Positions 53,269-61,886 are shown, counted from the stretch's first letter. The stretch: DNA of 64,000 bases from Rhodospirillales bacterium (GCA_009377525.1 WHTW01000009.1:29268-93267), one strand, 5' to 3'. The notes: generated by a model from the letters alone, not told the origin. Numbers and translations: made by a program.

Positions 53269-53781
53269 TCAGTCGGGCTTGCGGCGCATCAACCGGGCGC
53301 GGCAATGCTCCAGGCCGTCGTGTACCAGGGCGTGGGCGAGGCCAACGGAAATGTCGAGAAAGTCGGCGATGTCGCTGAGCGTGGCTCCGCCGAAGCGATG
53401 CATCTCCAGCGCAATCCGGGTGCGCTCCGGCAGCTCGAGCAGGGCTGCCTGCACCGCACGCAATTCGCCCCGGCCAACCGCCTCGGCCTCCGGCGACGGC
53501 CGGTCCTCGGCCACGCTCTCGGCCTGAAGATCCACGCCACGCACCAGATAGCGCGCCTCGCGCGCCTCGCTGCGCCGGCCGTCGAGCGCCAGATTGCGGA
53601 CGATCCGGTAGAGATAGCTCAGCGGCTCGTCGAGCAGCCGCTGGCGCGACACCTCGTCGAAGCGCAGCCAGGCTTCCTGCACGACGTCCTCGGCATGCGC
53701 CCGCGAGCCGACGATGCGCGTGGCATAGTCGATGAGCGAGCGGCGGTGCTCGACGAAGAGAGTGGTGGTGTCCGGGCGCAC
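53269..53781 (-). CDS. FecI-type ECF sigma factor 2
   Basis: 170 residues, paralogue of the factor at 42795-43316. Region 2 is SRAHAEDVVQEAWLRFDEV and EPLSYLYRIVRNLALDGRR; region 4 is LLELPERTRIALEMHRFGG and LSDIADFLDISVGLAHALV. GTG 53781 aligns with the paralogue start (VRPDTTTLFVEHRRSLIDY against MPSDTTSLFIEHRHSLVDY); ATG 53817 is possible but lies only 8 bp from the palindromic operator. Directs receptor 2 transcription. Confidence 0.92.
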   Translation of the reverse strand: MRPDTTTLFVEHRRSLIDYATRIVGSRAHAEDVVQEAWLRFDEVSRQRLLDEPLSYLYRIVRNLALDGRRSEAREARYLVRGVDLQAESVAEDRPSPEAEAVGRGELRAVQAALLELPERTRIALEMHRFGGATLSDIADFLDISVGLAHALVHDGLEHCRARLMRRKPD

Positions 53782-53824
53782 GGCGCCTGCTCTGTCCCCC
53801 CAAAATTCCCATCTCATAATATAG

Positions 53825-53847
53825 CAATTGCGACTTATTCGCAATTG
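53825..53847 (-). promoter_or_regulatory. Fur-box-like palindrome 3 upstream of fecI 2
   Basis: CAATTGCGAC-TTA-TTCGCAATTG matches 21 of 23 positions of palindrome 1, with one arm mismatch. It lies 43 bp before the GTG of the second sigma factor and 37-58 bp before the divergent hisZ. Confidence 0.65.
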
Positions 53848-53904
53848 GGATTCCCGGCAAGGCACCTGACTGTCCGGCGGCCGATGGGCTACAAGCACCA
53901 GCCC

Positions 53905-55071
53905 ATGACCGCCAACGACAACGACCACCGCGGCCTCCTGCCGGCCGGCCTCGCCGATCTGCTGCCGCCCGACGCGGCGCGCGAGGCGCGCGCGATCGAC
54001 GTCGCCATCGAGCGCTTCGCCGCCTTCGGCTACGAGCGCGTGAAGCCGCCGCTGGTCGAGTTCGAGGAATCGCTGCTGGGCGGCCCTGGCGCCGCCTTGG
54101 CGCCGCAGACTTTCCGGCTGATGGATCCTGTGTCGCAGCGCATGATGGGCGTGCGGCCCGACATGACCGTGCAGGTGGCGCGCATCGCCGTCACACGCTT
54201 GAAGCACGAGCCGCGGCCGTTGCGCCTGTCCTACGGCGGCAACGTGATCCGCGTGCGCGGCGGGGCGCTCAAGCCGGAGCGCCAGTTCGCCCAGGTCGGC
54301 ACCGAGCTGATCGGCGTCGATTCGGCCGAGGCCGACGCCGAGGCGGTGCTGCTGGCGGTCGATGCGCTGCGCGCCATCGGCGTGGCCGAGCTCTCGGTCG
54401 ACCTCAACCTGCCGACCCTGGTGGCCGCGGTCGGCGCCGGGCTGAAGCTGCCGGCCGACACGCTGCGCCGCGTCCGCCGTGCGCTCGACCGCAAGGACGA
54501 AGGCGGCATCGCCAAGGCGCTGGGCGACGCCAAGAAGGCCGTCGACCTGTTCGCGGGCCTGCTGCGCGCCGCCGGCCCCGCCGAACGCGGCATCGCCAGG
54601 CTGACCGCGCTCAAGCTGCCGGCCGCCGCGGCGGCCGAGGCGGCGCGGCTTGGCGACGTGGTGAAGCTGATCCACGCCGCCGACGAGGACCTGCCGCTCA
54701 CTCTCGATCCTGTCGAGTATCGCGGCCTCGAGTACCAGACCGGCGTGTCGTTCTCGGTGTTCGCGCTGAAGGGCCGCCACGAGCTGGCCCGCGGCGGCCG
54801 CTACTCGGCCGGCTACCCCGAGGACGGCGTCAGCGAACCCGCCACCGGCTTCACGCTCTACATGGACGCCGTGCTGCAGGCGTCGGAAGCGCCCGCCGCG
54901 CGGCCGCGGCTGTTCCTGCCGCCGGGCACGTCGTGGAGCGAAGCCCAGCCATGGCAGGCCAAGGGATATGCCGTGGTGCGCGGCGTCAGCCCCGCGGACG
55001 ACCCGCGCGCCGAAGCCAAGCGGCTGCTGTGCAGCCACGCGCTGATCGATAAAGAGGCCGTGCCGCTCTAG
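53905..55071 (+). CDS. hisZ: ATP phosphoribosyltransferase regulatory subunit
   Basis: 388 residues, histidyl-tRNA-synthetase-like without tRNA charging. The class II core shows GLLPAGLADLLPPDA, FEESLLGGPGAALAPQTFRL, MGVRPDMTVQVARI and the C-terminal GLEYQTGVSFSVFALKG with ARGGRYSAGY (truncated compared with HisRS). HisZ activates the short form of HisG in the first step of histidine synthesis. ATG 53905 is listed; ATG 53884 is possible. hisG is not in the window. It sits near purA, which is common in this group. Confidence 0.93.
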   Translation: MTANDNDHRGLLPAGLADLLPPDAAREARAIDVAIERFAAFGYERVKPPLVEFEESLLGGPGAALAPQTFRLMDPVSQRMMGVRPDMTVQVARIAVTRLKHEPRPLRLSYGGNVIRVRGGALKPERQFAQVGTELIGVDSAEADAEAVLLAVDALRAIGVAELSVDLNLPTLVAAVGAGLKLPADTLRRVRRALDRKDEGGIAKALGDAKKAVDLFAGLLRAAGPAERGIARLTALKLPAAAAAEAARLGDVVKLIHAADEDLPLTLDPVEYRGLEYQTGVSFSVFALKGRHELARGGRYSAGYPEDGVSEPATGFTLYMDAVLQASEAPAARPRLFLPPGTSWSEAQPWQAKGYAVVRGVSPADDPRAEAKRLLCSHALIDKEAVPL

Positions 55072-55093
55072 CCGACCCCGTGGCGCGTCAGAA

Positions 55094-55155
55094 TCTTCCG
55101 GACCGCGCGCATCCTGCGCGCCCATGAGCGAGCTGGAAGCTCGCGGTCCGGAAGA
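55094..55155. repeat. CTTCCGGACCGCGCGC palindrome, copy 3
   Basis: TCTTCCGGACCGCG and CGCGGTCCGGAAGA are inverted, with an asymmetric middle (ATCCTGCGCGCCCATGAGCG). It is the third member of the family after 41581 and 44311, and follows the hisZ stop. Confidence 0.75.
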
Positions 55156-55185
55156 GCATGAGACGCGCCACTGTCCCCGGGATCC

Positions 55186-55416
55186 CTAGTGCGCGTGGGC
55201 CGTGTCGGCGGTGGCCAGCATCGCGGCGCGGCCGCCGCCCAGCAGGGCGATCCGCTCCTCGACCAGCAGCTCCATCATGCCGATCAGCAGGACGAGCTCG
55301 CCGTCCTTCATCTGCTCGGCTTCGTCCTTAATGTCCCGCAGATTGTGCCAGAAATGGAACAGCGTTGACGTCTTCTGCTTCGCCGAAAGGCGGCGCTTCC
55401 TTGGCTTGTCAGTCAT
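55186..55416 (-). CDS. small conserved-looking helical protein, unknown
   Basis: 76 residues. A basic N-terminus ([15 protein letters not shown]) is followed by a helical body ([39 protein letters not shown]) and a His-rich end (TADTAHAH). No signal peptide or membrane segment. The regular hydrophobic pattern suggests a dimeric coiled helix; it could be a DNA-binding or structural protein. It is divergent from the RNA candidate and purA. I do not recognise it. Confidence 0.6.
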   Translation of the reverse strand: MTDKPRKRRLSAKQKTSTLFHFWHNLRDIKDEAEQMKDGELVLLIGMMELLVEERIALLGGGRAAMLATADTAHAH

Positions 55417-55478
55417 TCCCTACCCCCTTTGTCGCCGCCTCGTTGCGGCAACAATGGAAGAAGACCTCATGCGGCATC

Positions 55479-55625
55479 GTCGCTCTGTGGCAAAAAGCAC
55501 AGAGCGACTGAAAAGCCCGGGCTAATCCAGTCACAGCGCGGGCGAAGGTTTCCCTTCGCACTCCTCCCTTCCCGTGCTATCCAAACTTACGCCTCTCCGG
55601 CACCGACCCCGGGGAGGCGTTTTTC
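55479..55625 (+). ncRNA. multi-hairpin RNA candidate (leader or small RNA) before purA
   Basis: Three strong hairpins lie in a row: GTCGCTCTGTG/CACAGAGCGAC (55479-55489 with 55498-55508), GCGAAGG/CCTTCGC (55542-55559), and an intrinsic terminator (55589-55625). The whole looks like one stand-alone RNA of about 145 nt or an attenuated purA leader. It does not match 6S, SRP or tmRNA by eye. Nothing shows whether it is transcribed. Confidence 0.45.
55589..55625 (+). terminator. intrinsic terminator 32 bp before purA
   Basis: A 12-bp stem (ACGCCTCTCCGG 55589-55600 with CCGGGGAGGCGT 55609-55620, one G-T pair) is followed by TTTTT. This is the best canonical terminator in the window, but it stands upstream of the purA start rather than after a gene, so it ends either a small RNA or an attenuator. 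Confidence 0.75.
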
Positions 55626-55656
55626 GTGTGTGAACGCCGGATTTCGGGAACAGGCA

Positions 55657-56949
55657 ATGGCCAACGTGGCAGTGATCGGCGCCCAATGGGGCGACGAGGG
55701 CAAGGGCAAGATCGTCGACTGGCTGAGCGAGCGCGCCGAGGTCGTGGTGCGCTTCCAGGGCGGCCATAATGCCGGCCATACGCTGGTCATCGGCAACCAG
55801 ACCTACAAGCTCGCCCTGCTGCCGTCCGGCGTGGTGCGCAAGGGCAAGCTTTCCATCATCGGCAACGGCGTGGTGATCGATCCCTGGCACTTCCTCGAGG
55901 AAGTGAAGAAGGTGTCGGGCCAAGGCGTGTCGGTGACGCCGGAAAACCTCAAGATCGCCAATCACGCCGTCCTCATCCTGCCGCTGCATCGCGACCTCGA
56001 CGGCTGGCGCGAGGACGTGCCGGGCACCATCAAGATCGGCACGACGCGGCGCGGCATCGGCCCGGCCTACGAGGACAAGGTCGGCCGCCGCGCCATCCGC
56101 GTCGGCGATATGGCCGAGCCCGACATCCTGGCGCTCAAGGTCAACACGCTGCTGGCGCATCACAATCCGCTGCGCACGGGGCTCGGCAAGCCGCTGATCG
56201 ATGCCGGCAAGCTCACCGCCGACCTGCTCGAGCTTGCGCCCAAGGTCCTGCCCTTCGCCGAGGATGTGTGGGAGCGGCTGGACGGGTTGCGCGCCGCCGG
56301 CAAGCGCATCCTGTTCGAGGGCGCGCAGGCCACCATGCTCGACATCGACCACGGCACCTATCCGTTCGTCACCTCGTCCAACACCGTCGCGGCGCAGGCC
56401 ATGATCGGCAGCGGGCTGGGCAACGGCGCGGTCGGCTACGTGCTGGGCATTGCCAAGGCCTACACCACGCGCGTCGGCGACGGCCCCTTCCCCACCGAGC
56501 TCAAGGACGAGATCGGCCAGCTCCTGGGCGATCGCGGCAACGAGTTCGGCACCAACACCGGCAGGCGGCGGCGCTGCGGCTGGTTCGACGCGGTCATGGT
56601 GCGCCAGGCGGTGAAGCTGAATGGCATCGACGGCATCGCGCTCACCAAGCTCGACGTGCTCGATGGCTTGAGCGAGATCAAGGTCTGCGTCGGCTACGAG
56701 CTCGACGGCAAGACGATCGAGCGCTTCCCCTTCACCATGGGCGCGCAGGCCAAGCTCAAGCCGGTGTGGGAGACGTTCGAGGGCTGGGGCGAGAGCACCA
56801 AGGGTGCCCGCTCCTTCGCCGAGCTGCCGGCGACCTGCATCAAGTACGTGCGCCGCGTCGAGGAGCTGGTCGGCTGCCCGGTGGCGCTGCTCAGCACCAG
56901 CCCGGAGCGCGAGGACACGATCCTGATGACGGATCCGTTCCGCGACTAA
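55657..56949 (+). CDS. purA: adenylosuccinate synthetase
   Basis: 430 residues, the usual length. The GTP-binding/catalytic loop is [13 protein letters not shown] (Asp 13, Lys 16-18), with [23 protein letters not shown] and the guanine motif TKLDVLDG. It makes adenylosuccinate from IMP, aspartate and GTP in AMP synthesis. ATG 55657 is chosen because the family N-terminus starts there. A terminator-like hairpin lies 32-68 bp upstream. Confidence 0.97.
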   Translation: MANVAVIGAQWGDEGKGKIVDWLSERAEVVVRFQGGHNAGHTLVIGNQTYKLALLPSGVVRKGKLSIIGNGVVIDPWHFLEEVKKVSGQGVSVTPENLKIANHAVLILPLHRDLDGWREDVPGTIKIGTTRRGIGPAYEDKVGRRAIRVGDMAEPDILALKVNTLLAHHNPLRTGLGKPLIDAGKLTADLLELAPKVLPFAEDVWERLDGLRAAGKRILFEGAQATMLDIDHGTYPFVTSSNTVAAQAMIGSGLGNGAVGYVLGIAKAYTTRVGDGPFPTELKDEIGQLLGDRGNEFGTNTGRRRRCGWFDAVMVRQAVKLNGIDGIALTKLDVLDGLSEIKVCVGYELDGKTIERFPFTMGAQAKLKPVWETFEGWGESTKGARSFAELPATCIKYVRRVEELVGCPVALLSTSPEREDTILMTDPFRD

Positions 56950-56960
56950 TAAGTGCGACA

Positions 56961-56984
56961 CTCCGGGACCGCGAGGTCCCGGAG
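56961..56984 (+). terminator. hairpin terminator after purA
   Basis: A perfect 10-bp stem, CTCCGGGACC/GGTCCCGGAG, with a GCGA tetraloop starts 11 bp after the purA stop. No T tract. Confidence 0.6.
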
Positions 56985-57002
56985 CGCCACGCCGCTGACT
57001 GC

Positions 57003-57127
57003 TAGAGCGGTTTCCGATCGGATGGAACCGCACGCGGTTCTATCCGATCGGAAACGCGCGCGCTGGGGATGCTCGTTTCAAAGGGCATATTCCGGCCGGC
57101 TGATTCCAGCCGGCCGGAATATGCTCT
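57003..57127. repeat. two-hairpin repeat element, copy C (opposite orientation)
   Basis: The right-type hairpin at 57010-57055 (46 nt) and left-type hairpin at 57085-57124 (40 nt) have the same 29-nt linker, in reverse orientation to copies A and B. The left stem has GC/GC where A has TG/CA and B has TC/GA, and GCATATTCC/GGAATATGC where A and B have GCACATTCC/GGAATGTGC. Confidence 0.85.
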
Positions 57128-57153
57128 ACGGTCGAAAGTCACGGAGGGTTTGG

Positions 57154-58368
57154 ATGGCACAGACGGGCAATCACAAGGGGCTGCAGTTCGGAATATTCCT
57201 CGCCCCGTTCCACCGGCTGGGCGAGAACCCCACGCTCGGCATGGCACGAGACATGGAGCTGATCGAGTGGCTCGACGAGCTGGGCTACGACGAGGCCTGG
57301 ATGGGCGAGCACCATTCCGCCGGGTGGGAGACCATCGCCTCGCCGGAAGTCTTCATCGGCGCGGCCCTCGAGCGCACGCGCTACATCCGGCTGGGCTCGG
57401 GCGTGACCAGCCTGCCGTATCACCATCCGCTGATGGTGGCGAACCGCTTCGTGCAGCTCGATCACATGTCGCGCGGCCGCACCATGCTGGGCTGCGGGCC
57501 CGGTGCGCTGCCGTCCGACGCCTACATGATGGGCATCGATCCCTCGACCCAGCGCGCGCGCATGGAGGAGTCGCTCAGCGCCATCATGCAGCTGCTGAAG
57601 TGCGAGGAGCCGGTTACCATGAAGACCGACTGGTTCGAGCTCAAGGAGGCGCGCCTGCATCTCGCGCCGTACTCCTATCCGCATTTCCCCATCGCCTGCG
57701 CCAGCACCATCACGCCCTCGGGCATGATCGCCGCCGGCAAGCATGGGCTCGGCGTGCTGTCGATCGGCGCCGGGCTGCCGGGCGGGCCCGAGGCGATGGC
57801 CAAGCAATGGGCGATCTACGAGGAGACGGCGGCCAGGCACGGCCACAAGGCCGACCGCTCGAAGTGGCGCATCGTGGTCAACGCCCACATCGCCGATGAC
57901 GACGAGCAGGCATTGCGCGAGGTCCATGCCGGCGAGCGCTGCGAGACCGTGACCTATTTCGAGGATACGCTGGGCCGTCCGCCCGGCCGTTCCGACGATC
58001 CGCTGCGCGAGGGCGTGGCCCAGGGCACGACCCTGGTCGGGACGCCCGACACCGTGGCCAAGGGCATCGAACGGCTGCTCGGCTACTCCAACGGCGGCTT
58101 CGGCGGCATCCTGTTCCGTGCGCACGAATGGGCGAGCCGCGAGCAGACCTTGCGCTCCTACGAGCTGTTCGCGCGTTACGTCATGCCGCGCTTCCAGGGC
58201 TCGCTCGACACCATCATCGGCTCGAACACCTGGTCGCGCGAGAACCGCAAGGCGGTGTTCGGCCCGACCGTGGCGGCGGTGAAGAAGGCCTTCACCGATG
58301 TCGGCCGCGAAGTGCCCGACGAGTTCCGCCAGCGCACCGTGGGAGCGCGGGATGTCAGCGGCGACTAA
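57154..58368 (+). CDS. LLM class flavin-dependent oxidoreductase
   Basis: 404 residues of the luciferase-like monooxygenase fold. The N-terminal FGIFLAPFHRLGENP and the conserved AWMGEHHSAGWETIASPEVF (EHH motif) are present, followed by the HPLMVANRFVQLDHMSRGR strand and GTPDTVAKGIERLL. It is an FMN- or F420-dependent oxygenase; the substrate is unknown, and large LLM families act on alkanes, sulfonates or amines. ATG 57154 follows GGAGGG. The lipoprotein gene overlaps its end by 17 bp. Confidence 0.9.
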   Translation: MAQTGNHKGLQFGIFLAPFHRLGENPTLGMARDMELIEWLDELGYDEAWMGEHHSAGWETIASPEVFIGAALERTRYIRLGSGVTSLPYHHPLMVANRFVQLDHMSRGRTMLGCGPGALPSDAYMMGIDPSTQRARMEESLSAIMQLLKCEEPVTMKTDWFELKEARLHLAPYSYPHFPIACASTITPSGMIAAGKHGLGVLSIGAGLPGGPEAMAKQWAIYEETAARHGHKADRSKWRIVVNAHIADDDEQALREVHAGERCETVTYFEDTLGRPPGRSDDPLREGVAQGTTLVGTPDTVAKGIERLLGYSNGGFGGILFRAHEWASREQTLRSYELFARYVMPRFQGSLDTIIGSNTWSRENRKAVFGPTVAAVKKAFTDVGREVPDEFRQRTVGARDVSGD

Positions 58369-58699
58369 GGTCTTTTGGGCATTGGCCCTGGTCGCGCTCG
58401 TACTCACCGCCTGCGCCACGACCAAAGGCACGCTCGACAGGTCCCAAGTGGAAACGGTCAGGGTCGACGGCCGCTTGTACGAAGTGCGCGTCGCGCCGGC
58501 TGGGGTCGAAGGCGAGTACCGGCTGTTGCTCGTGCGGGGCACGGTCGTGGTCGATCCCGATCCCCAGCTCGAAAGCCAACGCAACTGGAATGTCGTTCAG
58601 CCCTTCATGCAACGGACGTGCAAAGGGCCCTTCGTCGTGCTGGAGAACAACCTGGCCGACAAGGTCAACCTCCACATTCGCTTCCGGTGCGGCGCGTGA
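58352..58699 (+). CDS. small lipoprotein, unknown
   Basis: 115 residues with a lipoprotein signal (MSAATKVFWALALVALVLTAC, lipobox L-T-A-C). The mature part is beta-rich (VETVRVDGRLYEVRVAP, EYRLLLVRGTVVV) and ends in a strand KVNLHIRFRCG with a disulfide-capable pair (Cys in QRTCKGPF and RCGA). It starts inside the LLM gene. No family recognised. Its stop codon is one end of the shared terminator palindrome. Confidence 0.75.
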   Translation: MSAATKVFWALALVALVLTACATTKGTLDRSQVETVRVDGRLYEVRVAPAGVEGEYRLLLVRGTVVVDPDPQLESQRNWNVVQPFMQRTCKGPFVVLENNLADKVNLHIRFRCGA

Positions 58700-58733
58700 C
58701 GAGTTGAGGCTCGTCTCCAGCCTCAACTCGTCA
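58697..58733. terminator. bidirectional terminator palindrome with both stop codons at its tips
   Basis: TGACGAGTTGAGGCT (58697-58711) and AGCCTCAACTCGTCA (58719-58733) form a perfect 15-bp inverted repeat. The TGA at the left tip stops the lipoprotein gene and the TGA at the right tip, read on the minus strand, stops the MBL gene. The palindrome therefore serves both convergent genes. Confidence 0.75.
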
Positions 58734-59543
58734 AAACTGCTTCTTGTCGCCCGGGTTCATGTCGATCACCTGGATCGACGTCTGGCCCAGCGCCGCCTTG
58801 AACTCGGCCGGCGTGCCCTTGAGGAAGGGGTTGCTGGCGTAGTGCATGGGCATCGCCATCTTGGGTTTGACCAGCTCCTTCATGGCGTAGGCGGCGTCCT
58901 TGGGATCGAGCACGTAATGGCCGCCGATCGGCACCAGCGCGAGGTCGGGCTTGTAGTACTCGCCGATGAACTTCATGTCGCCGAACAGGCCGGTGTCGCC
59001 CATGTGGTAGATCTTGAAGCCGTTCTCGAGCTGGATGATCCAGCCGGCCGGCTCGCCTGCGGCATAGCTGGTGTCCTTGCCGGTCGCCGGATCCTTCAGG
59101 ATCATCTCAGACGAATGCTCGGCGCGGACCATGGTGATCTTGACGCCCGGGAAAGGCTCGATCGTGCCGCCCTTGCTCATGCGCGGCACCAGCTTGGCCG
59201 GCATCAGGCCGAGCGTCAGGAGCGTCTGGTTGAGGCCGGCCGGCGCCCACATCGGCACGTCGTTGGTCTTGGAGAGCTCCATGGCGTCTCCGAGATGATC
59301 GCCGTGGCCGTGCGTCACCAGGATCAAATCGACCTTGCCGAGCTTGCTGAGGTCCTTGAACTCCTGGGGCAGCTTGGTGGCGCCCTTGATCCACGGATCG
59401 ATCATGATCACCTTGCCGCCCGGCGTGGTGAGCTTGAATCCGGCCTGGCTGAACCACTGCAGTTCCGCCTTGCCCTGCGCGTGTGCTGTGCCGGCGAGCG
59501 CCAGCAGGCTCACGACAACGAACGAGAGAAAACGACCCAGCAT
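58731..59543 (-). CDS. exported MBL-fold metal-dependent hydrolase (UPF0173-like)
   Basis: 270 residues. A signal peptide (FLSFVVVSLLALAGTAHA) sends it to the periplasm. The metallo-beta-lactamase metal motif is LILVTHGHGDHLGD (HxHxDH), followed by the second-site residues in AEHSSEM and YHMGDTGLFGDM, and a final conserved LVPIGGHYVLDP and PMHYAS. Hydrolase of unknown substrate. ATG 59543 (GGGGGTG just upstream) is preferred to 59555. Confidence 0.85.
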   Translation of the reverse strand: MLGRFLSFVVVSLLALAGTAHAQGKAELQWFSQAGFKLTTPGGKVIMIDPWIKGATKLPQEFKDLSKLGKVDLILVTHGHGDHLGDAMELSKTNDVPMWAPAGLNQTLLTLGLMPAKLVPRMSKGGTIEPFPGVKITMVRAEHSSEMILKDPATGKDTSYAAGEPAGWIIQLENGFKIYHMGDTGLFGDMKFIGEYYKPDLALVPIGGHYVLDPKDAAYAMKELVKPKMAMPMHYASNPFLKGTPAEFKAALGQTSIQVIDMNPGDKKQF

Positions 59544-59665
59544 GCGCACCCCCATCGTTGATTTGCGCCAAGCCTAGCGGTTTTTCAGGGCGGAAGTGGT
59601 CGCTTTTCCGTGAGCGCCTGATCCCTCACGATGCAGTGCAACATAGAAGGGGAGTTGGCCTGCCG

Positions 59666-60838
59666 ATGAGCATCAAGGGCAAAGCCTATATTGCCGGCAT
59701 CTACGAGCATCCGACGCGGCTCGCGAAGGACATCTCGCTGGCGCAAATCCACGCCCAGGTGGCCAAGGGCGCGCTGGACGATGCCGGCCTCAGCAAGGAC
59801 GACGTCGACGGCTATTTCTGCGCCGGAGACGCGCCCGGCCTGGGGCCGATGTCGATGGTCGAGTACATGGGGCTGAAGCCCCGCCACGTCGATTCGACCG
59901 ACACCGGCGGCTCCTCATACGTGCTGCACGTCGGCCATGCCGCCGAGGCGATCGCCGCGGGCAAGTGCAAGGTGGCACTGATCACCCTGGCTGGCCGGCC
60001 GCGCGCCGAGGGCATGGCGACCGGCACCGTGCCGCGCAGCCGCGGCGGCACGCCGACGCCGGACGAGCCCTTCGAGTTCCCCTACGGGCCGACCGTGGTG
60101 AACATGTACGCCATGTGCGCCATGCGCCACATGCACGAGTTCGGCACGACCGCCGAACAGCTCGCCTGGATCAAGGTCGCGGCTTCGCACCATGCGCAAT
60201 ACAACGAGCATGCGCTGCTGCGCGACGTGGTCACGGTCGAGGAAGTCGTGAACTCGCCGATGATCTCCGATCCACTGCATCGGCTGGATTGCTGCGTCAT
60301 CACCGACGGCGGCGGCGCCATCGTCGTGGCGGCGCCCGAGATCGCGGCCAAGCTCAAGCGGCCCAAGGTCAAGCTGATCGGGGCCGGCGAATTCGTGAAG
60401 ACCCAGATGGGCGGCAAGGTCGACCTGACCTATTCCGGCGCGCGCTTCAGTGGTGCTGCGGCCTTCGCCGAGGCGGGCGTAAAACCGTCCGACATCAAGT
60501 ACGTGTCGATCTACGACAGCTTCACCATCACCGTGCTGATGCAGCTCGAGGACCTGGGCTTCGCCGAGAAGGGCAAGGGTGGCAAGCTGGTGGCCGACGG
60601 CAACCTGATCGCGGGCACCGGCAAGCTGCCGTTCAACACCGACGGCGGCGGGCTGTGCAGCAACCATCCCGGCAACCGCGGCGGTCTCACCAAGGTGCTG
60701 GAAGCCGTGCGCCAGTTGCGCGGCGAGGCACATCCCAAGGTGCAAGTGAAGAACTGCGATCTCGCCTTGGCGCACGGCACGGGCGGCTCGCTCGGGCTGA
60801 GACATGGCAGCACCACCGTCATTCTGGAGAGGGAGTAG
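59666..60838 (+). CDS. thiolase-like protein lacking the usual nucleophilic Cys position (SCP2/Ltp2-like)
   Basis: 390 residues of the thiolase fold, N-terminal KGKAYIAGIYEHPTRLAKD and C-terminal CSNHPGNRGGLTKVLEAV. Where classical thiolases have the acylated Cys (xxCxSG/A), this protein reads STDTGGSSYVLHVGHAAEA, so the usual nucleophile is absent. The conserved YDSFTITVLMQLEDLGF block is as in Ltp2-type lipid-transfer/aldolase proteins. With the DUF35 protein encoded 4 bp downstream it probably forms a two-subunit enzyme, such as an aldolase or acyl-CoA-processing complex. Confidence 0.85.
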   Translation: MSIKGKAYIAGIYEHPTRLAKDISLAQIHAQVAKGALDDAGLSKDDVDGYFCAGDAPGLGPMSMVEYMGLKPRHVDSTDTGGSSYVLHVGHAAEAIAAGKCKVALITLAGRPRAEGMATGTVPRSRGGTPTPDEPFEFPYGPTVVNMYAMCAMRHMHEFGTTAEQLAWIKVAASHHAQYNEHALLRDVVTVEEVVNSPMISDPLHRLDCCVITDGGGAIVVAAPEIAAKLKRPKVKLIGAGEFVKTQMGGKVDLTYSGARFSGAAAFAEAGVKPSDIKYVSIYDSFTITVLMQLEDLGFAEKGKGGKLVADGNLIAGTGKLPFNTDGGGLCSNHPGNRGGLTKVLEAVRQLRGEAHPKVQVKNCDLALAHGTGGSLGLRHGSTTVILERE

Positions 60839-60841
60839 ACC

Positions 60842-61237
60842 ATGGCCGACACCAAAGAGCGCAAGCTGCCGGCGCCGGCCGTCAGTGCCGAGACCCAGGC
60901 CTACTGGGACGCCGCCGCCAAGGGCAAGCTGCTGGTGCGCAAGTGCACGAGCTGCGGGGAGGCGCATCATTATCCGCGCACGATCTGTCCGTTCTGCTTC
61001 AGCGACAAGACCGAATGGATCGAGGCGTCGGGCAAGGGCACGATCTACTCCTACAGCGTCATGCGCCGCGCGCCGGTGCCTTACGCCATGGCCTATGTCA
61101 CGCTCGCGGAGGGCCCGCGCATGGTGACCAACATCGTCGACTGCGATTTCGACAAGCTGAAATGCGAACAGCCTGTGAAGCTGGTCTTCAAGCCGACCGA
61201 CGGCGGCCCGCCGCTGCCGATGTTCACGCCGGCCTGA
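60842..61237 (+). CDS. Zn-ribbon/OB-fold DUF35 protein
   Basis: 131 residues. An N-terminal zinc ribbon (VRKCTSCGEAHHYPRTICPF, four Cys including CPFCF) is followed by an OB fold (GKGTIYSYSVMRRAPVPYA, MVTNIVDCDFDKL). DUF35 proteins bind acyl-CoA and partner thiolase-like proteins such as the upstream gene, as in Ltp2-ChsH2 aldolases. The stop codon overlaps the next gene's ATG. Confidence 0.92.
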   Translation: MADTKERKLPAPAVSAETQAYWDAAAKGKLLVRKCTSCGEAHHYPRTICPFCFSDKTEWIEASGKGTIYSYSVMRRAPVPYAMAYVTLAEGPRMVTNIVDCDFDKLKCEQPVKLVFKPTDGGPPLPMFTPA

Positions 61238-61836
61238 TGGCGATGCGCCTGCTCGCCATGACGCTCGGCCTTGGCTTCGTCATGGCGCAGGCGGCGATGG
61301 CGGCGCCGATCGACACGGCCGGTGCGTCGCAGTGCGCGACGCGCGGCTACTCGATTGATCCCGATCCCGGGGGAACCAGCCTCCACAGCGCCCCGCGCGC
61401 CGATGCGCCGGTCATCGGCCGGCTGGCACCGCGCACACGCTTGGGGCCGGACATGCATGAGGGTGTCGAGTTCGAGATCGTCGGCTCGAAGGACGGATGG
61501 CTGCTGATCCGGGACGGACAGCCCGCGACGGATTTCACGCTCGATCCCGCCAATGCCGCCGACGGACGGGGCTGGGTGTCCGGCAGGCTGGTCGGCACCG
61601 CGCTGAGCCGGCCACCGTTTCGCGCCGCTCCTCGCCGCGATGCTCCGGTCCTGGCCGAGATGCAGGGACCGCAGTGGGGACCGGACAGCGCGCTGGTGTC
61701 CGCCGTTCACGCTTGCCAGGGCAAGTATGTCGAGGTGACTGCCACACCGCACGGGGGCAAGCCCATCCGCGGCTGGTCGTGGGCGCCCTGTTCCAACCAA
61801 CTGACGACGTGCGACCCGTCCGGGACGGCCGAGTGA
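61237..61836 (+). CDS. exported SH3-like protein, unknown
   Basis: 199 residues. Signal peptide MRLLAMTLGLGFVMAQAAMA (after a short MA), then two SH3-like repeats: LHSAPRADAPVIGRLAPRTR with DGWLLIRDG, and FRAAPRRDAPVLAEMQGPQW with GWSWAPCSNQ. Bacterial SH3 domains of this type bind cell-wall material. Cys pairs (CATRG, VHACQGK, WAPC, TCDPS) suggest disulfides. It starts at ATG 61237 sharing a base with the DUF35 stop, so it may be co-transcribed though functionally unrelated. Confidence 0.75.
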   Translation: MAMRLLAMTLGLGFVMAQAAMAAPIDTAGASQCATRGYSIDPDPGGTSLHSAPRADAPVIGRLAPRTRLGPDMHEGVEFEIVGSKDGWLLIRDGQPATDFTLDPANAADGRGWVSGRLVGTALSRPPFRAAPRRDAPVLAEMQGPQWGPDSALVSAVHACQGKYVEVTATPHGGKPIRGWSWAPCSNQLTTCDPSGTAE

Positions 61837-61886
61837 CCGGCGCGCCGGGCCCGGCTCAGGCCGGGGCCGGCGATGTTCACGCCGGC

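Noticed and set aside
53814..53817. ATG 53817 as the start of the second FecI-type sigma factor
   Set aside because: It leaves only 8 bp to the palindromic operator, and the paralogue aligns from the GTG at 53781.
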